Assembly: GCA_028673005.1 (NCBI GenBank)
Contig: CM054115.1
Location: forward strand, 190,071,548 to 190,135,547
Direction: 5' to 3'
DNA from: Tanypteryx hageni
Taxonomy: Eukaryota > Arthropoda > Insecta > Odonata > Petaluridae
DNA length: 64,000 bases
The position numbers and the translations under genes are program-made. Below the pieces are notes generated by a model that was not told the DNA's origin, made no database searches, and worked only from the letters and a program-made list of their open reading frames with translations. Below, in pieces: positions 35,173 through 47,370 of the stretch (positions are counted from its first letter, which is position 1; each line of letters starts with the position of its first letter).

Positions 35173-35346
35173 TTAAGAGATATTTTAGAAACTATTTTTT
35201 TCTACTGTATGAGTCTATTTCTGTTCTTTGTAAAGTCTAAATTTTTCTCGCAGTTCCTTAAAATATTCTTTACCATTTAACCTATTTGGAATTTTTAGAA
35301 ATATTACTGGTATGGAGAAAGTCATGTGGTGGACACATCAGATTTT
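35173..35346 (+). repeat. Family A, copy 3, right half
   Basis: Resumes family A at the target TTAA (35173-35176), followed by GAGATATTTTAG. It ends ATGGAGAAAGTCATGTGGTG then GACACATCAG. About 140 bp of the family A interior, the stretch with CCACCACCACGCC, is absent here compared with copy 1. Confidence 0.75.
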
Positions 35347-37517
35347 TAAATTAGCAAGTTTGTTATCGTGAATCTATGTTTATTAAATGCAGCAGACTTA
35401 TTTATCTATGAAAAATAATGAAAATAATAGCGAATATTATTAGAAACCATAGGTTTTATCAAATAAATGAAGTAGGCAACTGTTATAGCAACATTTGATC
35501 AAACCACGCCCACATTTAAGCTGCAAAATCGCCGCAATCGATATTAATTTGACTTCCTTTCTGTCTTTTAAGAAAAAGTATTTTTTTTTCTCTGATCATC
35601 GAGTTCGTAATTTTTTTCCAGAACGGAGGGTATCTTAGAGAAAAACTGCGCATTCGATGCTCTCCATTTTCATTAATAACCACGGTATATCGAGTATTGT
35701 CGGCGCGGTTGACCGCATTATACGAGAAAAGATATTTGTTATAAATCTCGCTTTAAAATCAAAGCCTCTTCTCGATATCGGGATGAATGGGATATACCCT
35801 TGTACCGTTTGCACGGAAAGAGTGAATGTATATATGGAGTTTGAATGACAGTGTCCCATTGTTTTGTCTGTGTTGTCTTTCACTCATGCCCGCCCAGTTA
35901 TCCGCGGACACGTCAATGTTGTCTCGCGTCGTATTTCTTCTCTTTTTTCTTTCATTTTCTCTACTTACTTTGAATTGCGACAAATTGGATATGTTCGACT
36001 ATAAATCAAAAAAGCTTTTGATGATGCTTCACGCTTTCTTCGAGTTAGTGGTCGAGTGAAACTTTAGCGGTTTATCTTTCAGAGATTAAATACCCTTGAT
36101 GCCGGAAGTGAACTCGTTCCTATAAAGATTTCGTTATGTACTTGGTTCGATGAATTAACAAATTTTCCAAGGAAACTATAATCCCAGAATGCTTACACAC
36201 TACCAGATGGTACTGGTTTACCTCATTTACTTGAAGCTGTAATTGTAAGGCGTGCAGATGATCCTGAAGAAAAGTATTAATCCCAGGACTTAATTTGTGA
36301 CGAACGCTCGAAAACGGCCTTCCGATACCTTTTTTTCAAAGAAGAAAATGTCCGAGTTTTTGTGTTAGTAAGTACATACAGAAAAATATGGGAATTTTTT
36401 AAAACTAACATATTTATTTACAAACGTAAATTTTTAAAGAATTCATCAACAAAATATCAAAGTTGTTGTTTTCTACAAAATAAGCACTGATTAATCCTAT
36501 GTTCATAGTAGGCGAAAATTCTGGTTGCGTTTATTGACAACAAAGCCTTATTTACGTGGAAAACACTAGGTTTGTTCGGAAAACTTATTTTTAATGCTTA
36601 TGGTGGTGTGTGTGGAAGTCGTGTGTGTCGGTGCGGATAATTTAAAATAAAATTACAATTCAGAACATTCTAAGTAATTATGCGTAATTGGATTCGAATC
36701 TATAATGACTATTCGAATGAAAGTCAAAGCAAAAGCCACGGTTCTTTGGTTCAGTTTATTAGAAACAGCAGTCGGGGATTGCCACTGATGATGGACATTG
36801 TGCAACTGAAATGTTTCGCTTAACTCATTATGGCCAAAAGGTCATTCATGGTCAATTACAATTCCCAGGTCATCATTAGAATTGAATGAAACACGATATA
36901 TGTTCATAATAGAATTTTCGATGTAAGCAAAGGGAAACAATAATATTCGATTTTTTTTATTTTTTGCGGGGTATTGACCTCAGACATTTCGCTGCTCTAG
37001 TCCTTTGTCCTCTCTCTCTCTCTCGTCTTGTCGTTCTCGACCTCTGTCGCAGACCTCTCTCGCCCTCTTTCCTCCCTCTCAAACTGTCCCTTGCCTAACT
37101 AAATGGCGCCGTCGTAGTCCAGGAGCCGTCCACGTCACTTTTAATTCCTTTTCCCTCTCTCATTACTCTTCAGGTCGAAGTTTTACGTCCGTTTCAATTC
37201 CCTCTCCGCTCATAATGCTCGTTCATCCTCCTAGTTATATCCAATGAAAGTAATAAAAACAAAATTTAATTAATCCTTTAAAGCTCTGGCTTTGCAATTA
37301 GTGATTAATTTGCCTATTTTCACTGGACTCTTCGATGATGATATTTATTGATTTATTTGATTATCGTTTTGTCCAGACCGTCAGTTACGTTCGTCCGAAT
37401 TATAAGGAGCCGATCCGCCAGAGCCGTAATGAAGTTTCCATACGGGTTGCTCGAATTTACTCGTGATCTTGTGTTTAATCGAAATTGCTTTTATTCTCCT
37501 CATCAATTGCTCTAAAT
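35347..37517. other. AT-rich unique DNA, nothing recognised
   Basis: No recognisable gene or repeat. A short TC run lies at about 37009-37024, and a moderately CpG-containing stretch at 37020-37220. Confidence 0.35.
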
Positions 37518-37975
37518 CAAGGGTGCCCAACTTGCGGCTCACCGCCAGTGTTTCATAGTTTTCAAAACTTTTTCATTTTTATTTTGATTTACCAACCAAA
37601 TATTATTTTTTCTCTAGCAAAATCTGTTAATATATCTAGAATTAAATTGGGACTCATAAGTAAATATTTTTCAACTCAAATCAGTTCTTTTTAACGTTGT
37701 TTTTGATTTTTCTCCAAGCATTTCTAAAATTGAATTAATCATGATTTTTAATATTGAACTTTTATAGCCATAAATACATAACTTTAACTTGATTTTCACA
37801 AATATATCGCCTAAGAATCTCTCTATAACTTCTGATTTAACTTTAATCCTGTCCGCGGAAGCATTAGCAATTTGCAATGCAGCCCATCGAAGGATTCACT
37901 AACACCAATGCGGCCCACCGAAGGGTTCACTGCCAATAATGCGGCCCACCATGCAGAAAAGGCTGTCCACCTCTG
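37518..37975. mobile_element. hAT MITE (CAAGGGTGCCC / GTCCACCTCTG ends)
   Basis: The left end is CAAGGGTGCCCAACTTGCGG. The right end, reverse-complemented, is CAGAGGTGGACAGCC. Flanks CTCTAAAT and CTTTGGAT agree at 5 of 8 sites, with only transitions separating them, as expected of an aged 8-bp duplication. The right part holds a partial internal repeat of GCGGCCCACC with GAAGGGTTCACTG. A second copy in the opposite orientation lies at 61840-62222. Confidence 0.65.
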
Positions 37976-38896
37976 CTTTGGATGATCGGAGTTTCGTCTC
38001 CAGTCTTTCTCTTGATGTCATCGCGTTAATAACTAATTTAGTCAATTAAGCGATTAAGCGGCACGCATATTATTTTCACCAGCGCTTTTTATTGGTTATT
38101 TCATGACGTTATTACTCCACGAAAGACTATCACTCCCAGTAATTCGCGCAGCGCAAATCGAATCACTTTAAATGATGCAAATGCAAATTCGAACGAAAAA
38201 ATCCGTCCTTAAAAACGGAGAGTGGAATGCGTTTCGAGGCATCCCATCGCATCATGCTCGTTCAATTATGCCGCGTCCATGCCCGGATCAGAATCCCGAG
38301 TTTTACGTCGAGGCCAGTCCTTTCGTAACTCGCGATCGCGTTTCTCTTCTCAAAGAGGTCGAAAAAATACACCGGAAGTCGTTATTAGAACCTTCGGTTC
38401 GCGCGTTTACGTTCATCCGTCGTCCCGAAAATGCTCCTCTTAACAGGAATTATGCGTCACGCATCGGACGACGCGAGGGCTATGGCAGTAGTTCGTGCCA
38501 TTGGCGAGCATCGGCGCTTTCAAAACATCCTCTCTCTTCTCTTCTGGCGAGCAGGCGCGCGTGCCTCGGGTAGACTCGATCGGCGCCGCCCTGACCGATC
38601 GTCGCTCTTTACGCGCCCCTTCGGTGCCGCGAGGGACGGGACAAATTCGATTATGGCGCGTTTTGGCGGCTTCGAGAGAGCCATGGGCGGGCCTCTCTTC
38701 TCCCCCTCTTTCCCTTGACACGCCGCGCGAAGGGCGCACGTGCGCTTGCGGACCACGTTGCGCTCCTTTAGACCCCCCCCTCGCACGAAAATACCTCCCG
38801 CTTACGCGAAGAGAACGTTCTCTCGACCAACTATCCGCGATTTATGTACCATCGCTGCCATCCGGACGCCTCCCGTTCGGATTCGTTCCTATAGGA
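37976..38896. other. CpG-rich unique block, no gene recognised
   Basis: Strongly CpG-rich from about 38160 to 38890, with overlapping open frames up to 151 codons on both strands. None shows a recognisable domain. It is the strongest of the GC-rich blocks and could be regulatory or carry an unrecognised exon. Confidence 0.35.
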
Positions 38897-39328
38897 CAGG
38901 AGTTCCCAACCTGGTGCTCGCGAACACCGATGTGCTCTTCGGCAGCTTGATTGTGCACTTCTACGATGATTTAATCTCGTTTCCTAACATCGTTTATTTA
39001 ACATTATCAGTTTTTTATAAAAGTATATAATACCATTACTAATAACATTGACGTTGATTTGATTTTAGTGTTTATGATCATTATTTTTTCGAGTAGTATT
39101 GTGGTTCTTGCTTGATATTCTAGGATTCTAGGATTCTCTCTCTCTCTCTCTTCGTTGGCTTGGTAAGTAGTTTTACCACAAATATAGGCCGTCCCTCGTG
39201 ATAACACCCACGTTCCCGACCGGTCAGAAAGCGCTCATTTTCCTTTTTTTCCTCATTTTTTTATGCTCCCTTGATATACCAGAATACGACCTTAGTGCCC
39301 GCCACGTGGAATAGGTTGAGAACCCTTG
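38897..39328. mobile_element. hAT MITE with perfect 8-bp TSD CTATAGGA
   Basis: Flanked by CTATAGGA at 38889-38896 and 39329-39336. The left end is CAGGAGTTCCCAACCTGGTG; the right end, reverse-complemented, is CAAGGGTTCTCAACC. The shared GTTCYCAACC core and the central TA of the duplication suggest relation to the element at 49407-50396. It is 432 bp with a TC microsatellite (about 39132-39151) and no coding capacity. Confidence 0.85.
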
Positions 39329-40479
39329 CTATAGGAAGTCTCTGCTGTTGCGAAGTCTTGTTTCGTTCCCTCGACCGAAACGAGCCTGATTTTGCGCCGA
39401 GACGAGATAAAATTGCTGTATCGGAGCGAGTCTCATCCCTCCGATTGAAAAAAAAACTCAATAACAAGTAACGTAAGAGCTGCGAAATTAGACAGTAAAT
39501 GGCGGTTTTTAAAAACGTATTTAGACGGACAAACCCATAAAACGTGCTCAGCGGGACAGAATACTGAAACGATTGGTCAAAATTTTTTAAAAACCGTTAA
39601 AAAACAATTTATCGTTATTCATAATATGAAAACGGATAATTTTTTCAATAAATTCATAAACCTAACTCCCAATCCGTTACATATTCTGTTTTACATTTCA
39701 TAATTTAAAAAAATGCTTCTCTGACGTATATTTTCGTCGTATTTTGGAAGTTTTACGCTTTGTAAAAGTGCATTATAATAAGAATTTCTGCTTTCAATAA
39801 TATTTCTTAAGTGCATCTCTGAGCCTGAAGATTGTCCCGCCGGAGGCATCGGGGCTAAACCGATGAAATAGCAGCCGTAAAACTAGGTTGAAATAACGTT
39901 CATCTTTGAGAATTTTTTTGTCGAACTATCGCAAGTGTGATGTTATGCATTATCTCTTGCGCCGATTAAAAAATTTAAAAATACTTAATCATCGAAAACG
40001 ATTATTACGATTTAGTCGTGTTTATATGCATTAAAATAGCGAGTGATGGAAAATTGCAAATCTGGATATTTTGCGTTAATTTGCGCTAAAAAATCGTGGT
40101 GTACTGTTTAGCCAAGGCGAATTTCTTCTAAGCTACCTCCGTATTGAGATAAATGGCATGTATCGTCGCGTGATTTCGTTTGTTAGATCCGCCGACGGGG
40201 AACAACTTATGAAGGTTCATCGTTAATTTTGTCAATTCAGTTGCGTAGGTTGGCCAGATACTCTAAAAAAATTAATCGCTTTCATCGGTTGAGCCAAGGG
40301 GAGGACGACTTCTTCAAGGCCATGTTTTCCTCCGAGCCCCTAAATGTGTCGCAAAGATTACACATCGTAATTAAAAATCGTTAAGAGTCGAGCTCCCAGT
40401 GACGAGTTCCTACGTCGTCCTCATGTCTTCCCACGCCGAAACCTCCTCCCGTCTTCGTGCATCCTTCCCTTCCGTCCCT
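39329..40479. other. AT-rich unique DNA, nothing recognised
   Basis: No recognisable gene, RNA or repeat. Confidence 0.35.
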
Positions 40480-41489
40480 CACCTCCCCCTATCCCCCTCA
40501 CCTCTCCTCCCCCTCTCACTTCTCCTCCCCCTCTAACTTCTCCTCCCCCTCTCACTTCTCCCCCTCTCACTTCTCCTCCCCCTCTCACTTCTCCTCCCCC
40601 TCTCACTTCTCCTCCCCCTCTCACTTCTCTCCCCCTCTCACCTCTCTTCCCCCTCTCACCTCTCTTCCCCCTCTCACCTCTCCCCCTCTCACCTCTCCCC
40701 CTCTCACCTCTCCCCCTCTCACCTCTCACCCTCTCACCTCTCCCCCTCTCACCTCTCCCCCTCTCACCTCTCCCTCTCTCACCTCTCCCTCTCTCACCTC
40801 TCCCTCTCTCACCTCTCCCCCTCTCACCTCTCCCCCTCTCACCTCTCCCCCTCTCACCTCTCCCCCTCTCACCTCTCGTCCCCTCTCACCTCTCGTCCCC
40901 TCTCACCTCTCGTCCACTCTCACCTCTCGTCCCCCTCCCACCTCTCGTCCCCCTCCCACCTCTCGTCCCCCTCCCACCTCTCGTCCCCCTCCCACCTCTC
41001 GTCCCCCTCCCACCTCTAATCCCCCTCCCACCACTCATCCCCCTCCCACCTCTCATCCCACTCCCACCTCTCATCCCCCTCCCACCTCCCCTACCCCTCC
41101 CACCTCTCCTCCCCCTCCCACCTCTCCTCCCCCTCCCACCTCTCATCCCCCTCCCACCTCTCATCCCCTCCCACCTCTCATCTCCTCCCATCTCGCATCC
41201 CCTCCCACCCCTCACCTCTCCTCCCCCTCCACCCCTCACTCTCCTCTCCCTCCACCCCTCACTCTCGTCCCCCTCCACCCCTCACCTCTCCTCCCCTCAC
41301 CACTCCTCCCCCTCCATCCCTCACCTCTCCTCTCCTCTACCTCCACCCCTCACCTCTCCTCCCCCTCCACCCCTCACCTCTCCTCCCCCTCCACCCCTCA
41401 CCTCTCCTCCCCCTCCACCCCTCACCTCTCCTCTCCTCCCCTCCCCCTCACCTCTCCTCCTTTCCCCCTCACATTTCCGCCCCTCCCCA
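40480..41489. repeat. Pyrimidine satellite, left part (15-, 18- and 24-bp units)
   Basis: Successive blocks of related units. CTCACTTCTCCTCCCCCT (18 bp) runs to about 40640, and CACCTCTCCCCCTCT (15 bp) to about 40870. CACCTCTCGTCCCCCTCC (18 bp) and its AT variant run to about 41200. CACCCCTCACCTCTCCTCCC plus CCTC (24 bp) runs to about 41450. The + strand is nearly free of purines apart from the A of CAC or CAT and occasional G. Confidence 0.9.
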
Positions 41490-44400
41490 TCATCTCTCCT
41501 CCTCCATATCTCCTTTCACCATCTCTCCTCCCCATCTCTACTTTCCCATCTCTCCTTCCCCATCTCTCCTTCCCCATCTCTCCTTCCCCATCTCTCCTTC
41601 CTCCATCTCTCCTTCCCCCATCTCTCCTTCCCCCATCTCTCCTTCCCCATCTCTCCTTCCCCCATCTCTCCTTCCCCATCTCTCCTTCCCCCATCTCTCC
41701 TTCCCCCATCTCTCCTTCCCCCTCTCTCCTCCCCCATCTCTCCTCCCCATCTCTCCTCCCCATCTCTCCTTCCCCCCATCTCTCCTTCCCCCATCTCTCC
41801 TTCCCCATCTCTCCTTCCCCATCTCTCCTCCCCCTTCTCTCCTCACCCCATCTCTCCTCACCCCATCTCTCCTCCCCCATCTCTCCTCCCCCATCTCTCC
41901 TCCCCCATCTCTCCTCCCCCATCTCTCCTCCCCCATCTCTCCTCCCCATCTCTCCTCCCCATCTCTCCTCCCCCATCTCTCCTCCCCCATCTCTCCTCCC
42001 CATCTCTCCTCCCCCATCTCTCCTCCCCATCTCTCCTCCCCCATCTCTCCTCCCCCATCTCTCCTCCCCCATCTCTCCTCCCCATCTCCTCCCCATCTCT
42101 CCTTCCCCATCTCTCCTTCCCCATCTCTCCTTCCCCATCTCTCCTTCCCCCATCTCTCCTTCCCCATCTCTCCTTCCCCATCTCTCCTTCCCCCATCTCT
42201 CCTTCCCCCATCTCTCCTTCCCCCATCTCTCCTTCCCCCATCTCTCCTTCCCCCTCTCTCCCTCCCCCATCTCTCCTCCCCCATCTCTCCTCCCCATCTC
42301 TCCTTCCCCATCTCTCCTTCCCCAACTCTCCTTCCCCATCTCTCCTTCCCCATCTCCTTCCCCAACTCTCCTCCCCCATCTCTCCTCCCCCATCTCTCCT
42401 CCCCCATCTCTCCACCCCATCTCACCTCCCCATCTCTCCTCCCTCATCACTCCTCCCCCATCTCTCCTCCCCCATCTCTCCTCCCCCATCTCTCCTCACC
42501 CCATCTCTCCTCATCCCATCTCTCTTAACCCCATCTCTCCTCACCCCATCTCTCCTCACCCCCATCTCTCCTCACCCCATCTCTCCTCCCCCCATCTCTC
42601 CTCCCCCATCTCTCCTCCCCCATCTCTCCTCCCCCATCTCTCCTCCCCATCTCTCCTCCCCATCTCTCCTCCCCCATCTCTCCTCCCCCATCTCTCCTCC
42701 CCATCTCTCCTCACCCCATCTCTCCTCCCCCCATCTCTCCTCCCCCATCTCTCCTCCCCATCTCTCCTCCCCATCTCTCCTCCCCATCTCTCCTCCCCAT
42801 CTCTCCTCCCCCATCTCTCCTCCCCCATCTCTCCTCCCCCATCTCTCCTCCCCCATCTCTCCTCCCCATCTCTCCTCCCCATCTCTCCTCCCCCATCTCT
42901 CCTCCCCCATCTCTCCTTCCCCATCTCTCCTTCCCCATCTCTCCTTCCCCATCTCTCCTTCCCCATCTCTCCTTCCCCATCTCTCCTTCCCCATCTCTCC
43001 TTCCCCATCTCTCCTTCCCCATCTCTCCTTCCCCCATCTCTCCTTCCCCCATCTCTCCTTCCCCATCTCTCCTTCCCCCATCTCTCCTCCCCCTCTCTCC
43101 TCCCCCATCTCTCCTCCCCCATCTCTCCTCCCCCATCTCTCCTCCCCCATCTCTCCTCCCCATCTCTCCTTCCCCATCTCTCCTTCCCCATCTCACCTTC
43201 CCCATCTCTCCTCCCCCATCTCTCCTCCCCCATCTCTCCTCCCCCATCACTCCTCCCCCATCTCTCCTCCCCATCTCTCCTCCCTCATCTCTCCTCCCCC
43301 ATCTCTCCTCCCCCATCTCTCCTCCCCATCTCTCCCCCATCTCTCCCCATCTCTCCTTCCCCCATCTCTCCTTCCCCCATCTCTCCTTCCCCATCTCTCC
43401 TTCCCCCATCTCTCCTTCCCCCATCTCTCCTTCCCCATCTCTCCTTCCCCATCTCTCCTTCCCCATCTCTCCTTCCCCATCTCTCCTCCCCCTTCTCTCC
43501 TCCCCCATCTCTCCCCATCTCTCCTCCCCCATCTCTCCCCATCTCTCCTTCCCCATCTCTCCTCCCCCATCTCTCCTCCCCCATCTCTCCTCCCCCATCT
43601 CTCCTCCCCCATCTCTCCTTCCCCCATCTCTCCTTCCCCCATCTCTCCTTCCCCCATCTCTCCTTCCCCCATCTCTCCTTCCCCCATCTCTCCTTCCCCC
43701 ATCTCTCCTTCCCCCATCTCTCCTTCCCCATCTCTCCTTCCCCATCTCTCCTTCCCCATCTCTCCTTCCCCATCTCTCCTTCCCCATCTCTCCTTCCCCA
43801 TCTCTCCTCCCCCATCTCTCCTCCCCCTTCTCTCCTCCCCCTTCTCTCCTCCCCCATCTCTCCCCATCTCTCCTCCCCCATCTCTCCCCATCTCTCCTTC
43901 CCCATCTCTCCTCCCCATCTCTCCTTCCCCCATCTCTCCTTCCCCCATCTCTCCTTCCCCCATCTCTCCTTCCCCCATCTCTCCTTCCCCCATCTCTCCT
44001 TCCCCCATCTCTCCTTCCCCCATCTCTCCTTCCCCCATCTCTCCTTCCCCCATCTCTCCTTCCCCATCTCTCCTTCCCCCATCTCTCCCTCCCCATCTCT
44101 CCTTCCCCCATCTCTCCCTCCCCCCATCTCTCCTTCCCCCATCTCTCCTCCCCATCACTCCTCACCCCATCTCTCCTCACCCCATCTCTCCTCCCCATCT
44201 CTCCTCCCCCATCTCTCCTTCCCCATCTCTCCTTCCCCATCTCTCCTTCCCCATCTCTCCTTCCCCCATCTCTCCTTCCCCATCTCTCCTTCCCCCATCT
44301 CTCCTTCCCCCATCTCTCCTTCCCCCATCTCTCCTTCCCCATCTCTCCTTCCCCATCTCTTCTCCCCCATCTCTCCTCCCCCATCTCTCCTTCCCCATCT

Positions 44401-44945
44401 CTCCTTCCCCATCTCTCCTCCCCCATCTCTCCTTCCCCATCTCTCCTTCCCCATCTCTCCTCCCCCATCTCTCCTCCCCCATCTCTCCTCCCCCATCTCT
44501 CCTCCCCCATCTCTCCTCCCCCATCTCTCCTCCCCCATCTCTCCTCCCCCATCTCTCCTCCCCCATCTCTCCTTCCCCCATCTCTCCTTCCCCCATCTCT
44601 CCTTCCCCCATCTCTCCTTCCCCCATCTCTCCTTCCCCCATCTCTCCTCCCCCCATCTCTCCTCCCCATCTCTCCTCACCCATCTCTCCTCACCCCATCT
44701 CTCCTCACCCCATCTCTCCTCCCCCATCTCTCCTCCCCCATCTCTCCTCCACCATCTCTCCTCCCCCATCTCTCCTCCCTCATCTCTCCCCCCTCATCTC
44801 TCCTCCCCCATCTCTCCTCCCCCATCTCTCCCCCCATCTCTCCTCCCCATCTCTCCTCCCATCTCTCCTCCCCATCTCTCCTCCCCATCTCACCTCCCCC
44901 CATCTCTCCTCTCCCATCTCTTCTCCCCCATCTCTCCTTCCAAGT
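41490..44945. repeat. Pyrimidine satellite, main part (CATCTCTCCTCCCC, 14-15 bp)
   Basis: About 3.45 kb of a 14-15-bp unit with two alternating variants, CATCTCTCCTCCCCC and CATCTCTCCTTCCCC. They occur in multi-unit runs and not at random. Runs of the C variant (for example about 42585-42910) alternate with runs of the T variant (about 42910-43085), suggesting duplication of multi-unit blocks. Unit lengths of 14 and 15 keep shifting the frame, yet no stop can arise on the + strand from C/T with single A. A frame of more than 1600 codons across the array is therefore an artefact. Confidence 0.9.
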
Positions 44946-45520
44946 TCCTCCCCCTCCCGCCCTCCCATCCTATCCTCCCCTTACCCTCCGAAGGCAGCGG
45001 TGGGGGTTGCAGCCAGCAGCATCTTGTCTCGAGACCCGAAATGTTCGCCGTCCCATCTGCTTCCCCCCTCTCCACGTGCTTCATTGTCGGGCCTATATTT
45101 ACCAGAGGGAAGGGTATGTCTTCCTGCCCCTTTCTTTCCCCACGTCCCCTTCCACCAGCTACGGGCACATGCGCTCGCTTTCCTCGAATACAGAAGCTCC
45201 GAGGGACCCGACCGTTGACGCGGGCCGTCCTAGTCGTCTATTCTATGTATGTAGGTGGGATCGCTCGCCTGACCTTCTTCTCGGAGGGTAACGTTCCTTT
45301 TGGCAGTGAGGCACTCGTTGGAGCCGTGTCGTAACTTTACGACTGAAAAGGCGGCTAGAATGCATTTCTTTTCGCTTTCAAAATGTGTTGCGATGAGCTT
45401 TTTAGATTGGATGGAGAAGAGGCAAGGATAATCCTCTTTCGGAGCGTGTCGGTTTGAGAGGAGAAGGTGACCGTCGCGAGGATGTCCGAAGAGAGAGAGG
45501 GAGAGGACGTGTGCCGTATT
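44946..45520. other. Unique DNA, no gene recognised
   Basis: GC-rich, non-repetitive, with no recognisable protein. The satellite's open frame runs into it as far as 45334 without any domain. Confidence 0.35.
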
Positions 45521-46021
45521 CAGCGGCGAACTTCAGCCTAGGCAAACTAGGCAGCTGCCTAGGGCCCCAACCTCGGCGAGGGCCCCGACCAGGGGCCGAA
45601 ATGGTACACATTGAGGACACAGGACACGGAAGATAATATGTCAATTTTTCCGAACGAAATAGAAGAATTATTTAAGATCTACCACAGAAGAGAACAGGCT
45701 TAATTCACTCTCTGTGCTGTACATAGAGTCAGAAATAACGCAGTCTGTGGACTATAGTGCGGTCATCCGTTCCTTTGCAGAGAAGAAAGTTCGTCGCGTG
45801 GCAATGTAATCTTGTAATTATATGTAAATGTAAAAATTATAATGTGTAAAAAAGTATAGTTGGTACTTGTCTATTTCATTTCTAAGTCTGCTTGTCTATT
45901 TTCTAAAGTCAAAGTACGTTAAATAAAATAAAAGTAAAGTTTGTTTTTTGCTAAATTACCAAAAAGGGGGCCCCGACTCTGTTAACTGCCTAGGGGCCCT
46001 GGGTCTCTATGTCCGGGCCTG
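45521..46021. mobile_element. hAT MITE with perfect 8-bp TSD GCCGTATT
   Basis: Flanked by GCCGTATT at 45513-45520 and 46022-46029. The left end is CAGCGGCGAACTTCAGCC and the right end, reverse-complemented, is CAGGCCCGGACATAGAG. Just inside both ends lie CTGCCTAGGGCCCC and, inverted, GGGCCCCTAGGCAG, giving a strong subterminal inverted repeat. The 501-bp interior is AT-rich and non-coding. The right end lies 80 bp before the assembly gap. Confidence 0.8.
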
Positions 46022-46101
46022 GCCGTATTAGATCTAAGAGATAGGGTTCCCCAAAGTATGCGGTCCTCGGTGTTATCTCCGACAGAAAGGTGGGAGAGAA
46101 T

Positions 46102-46601
46102 NNNNNNNNNNNNNNNNNNNNNNNNNNNNNNNNNNNNNNNNNNNNNNNNNNNNNNNNNNNNNNNNNNNNNNNNNNNNNNNNNNNNNNNNNNNNNNNNNNN
46201 NNNNNNNNNNNNNNNNNNNNNNNNNNNNNNNNNNNNNNNNNNNNNNNNNNNNNNNNNNNNNNNNNNNNNNNNNNNNNNNNNNNNNNNNNNNNNNNNNNNN
46301 NNNNNNNNNNNNNNNNNNNNNNNNNNNNNNNNNNNNNNNNNNNNNNNNNNNNNNNNNNNNNNNNNNNNNNNNNNNNNNNNNNNNNNNNNNNNNNNNNNNN
46401 NNNNNNNNNNNNNNNNNNNNNNNNNNNNNNNNNNNNNNNNNNNNNNNNNNNNNNNNNNNNNNNNNNNNNNNNNNNNNNNNNNNNNNNNNNNNNNNNNNNN
46501 NNNNNNNNNNNNNNNNNNNNNNNNNNNNNNNNNNNNNNNNNNNNNNNNNNNNNNNNNNNNNNNNNNNNNNNNNNNNNNNNNNNNNNNNNNNNNNNNNNNN
46601 N
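46102..46601. other. Assembly gap (500 N)
   Basis: Exactly 500 N, so this is a placeholder and not a measured length. Whatever lies here is not visible. Confidence 0.99.
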
Positions 46602-46717
46602 ATCCATCTTCGATGCACGTGTTGCAGTCGCCTGAATGTCCTGGTTGAAAAGTATAGTGTGGGCGTAACTCGTTTGCTGCGCCCAGTGTCCCGAGATGGT
46701 CGATTGTGGATCGATTC

Positions 46718-47370
46718 ATGGATGGATCGATTTATTCGTCCCGATTAATCGTAAAAGTTGAATCGATTCGTATTTTACGATTAATCGTATGAATAGATTC
46801 AAACGGTTTGATTCGAATGATTCGATTTATAGATTTTCCATGTAATAATTAAGGATTTTTGATTAAATATTAAAGAAACCGAAAGCTAGCGGTTATTAGC
46901 TTTTCTCTTTCATAATCGTTTTTCCGAAGACCAGTGGGCGATCAGATAATATCTTTTCTATTAGTTGTTGTGATACAGTTTTCTATTTCATTAAGTTTTA
47001 ATAAAATGTTATTATACTTGTAAGTATTATATGTCTAATGGTCTTTGTTTAAACCTGTGGTAAGTTCTGACAATAGGAGAACGTTTTATTTCAATTTACG
47101 GCAGCTTAAAAAAAGTTCACTATTTTGCAGAGAATGTTTTCGTTTAAATGATTTTATAAAAATCTAATAGATTCATTCCATTTGTAGCTCCTTAAATTTA
47201 TGTTACATGTCATATTAATTAAAAAATGCTATTTTTAAGGGCTTTTTCGTTTTAGAACTTTTAAAAGAAGAATCGAATGAATGGGATTATTCGATTCCAA
47301 TGATTCAATTATCAATCGGACTCGAAATATCCGATTCGATTCGTTTCAGTGACCTAATTTGGCCATCCAT
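46718..47370. repeat. Probable inverted-end element rich in GATTCGA motifs
   Basis: Both edges carry ATGGATGG (46718-46725; reverse complement CCATCCAT at 47363-47370). The adjoining 100 bp on each side is crowded with GATTCGA, GATTAATCG and similar motifs, resembling subterminal repeats of hAT-type elements. No clear 8-bp duplication was found, so the boundaries and class are uncertain. The interior is AT-rich and non-coding. Confidence 0.4.

Noticed and set aside
38172..38950. Frames of 133 and 151 codons in a CpG-rich block
   Set aside because: GC-rich DNA lacks stop codons more often. Frames overlap on both strands and none shows a domain.
40457..45334. A + strand open frame of about 1625 codons rich in Pro, Ser, Leu and His
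   Set aside because: It lies almost wholly in C/T-rich satellite, where stop codons cannot arise. Several overlapping frames on the - strand are also open, unit lengths vary by one base, and the non-repeat tail has no recognisable domain.
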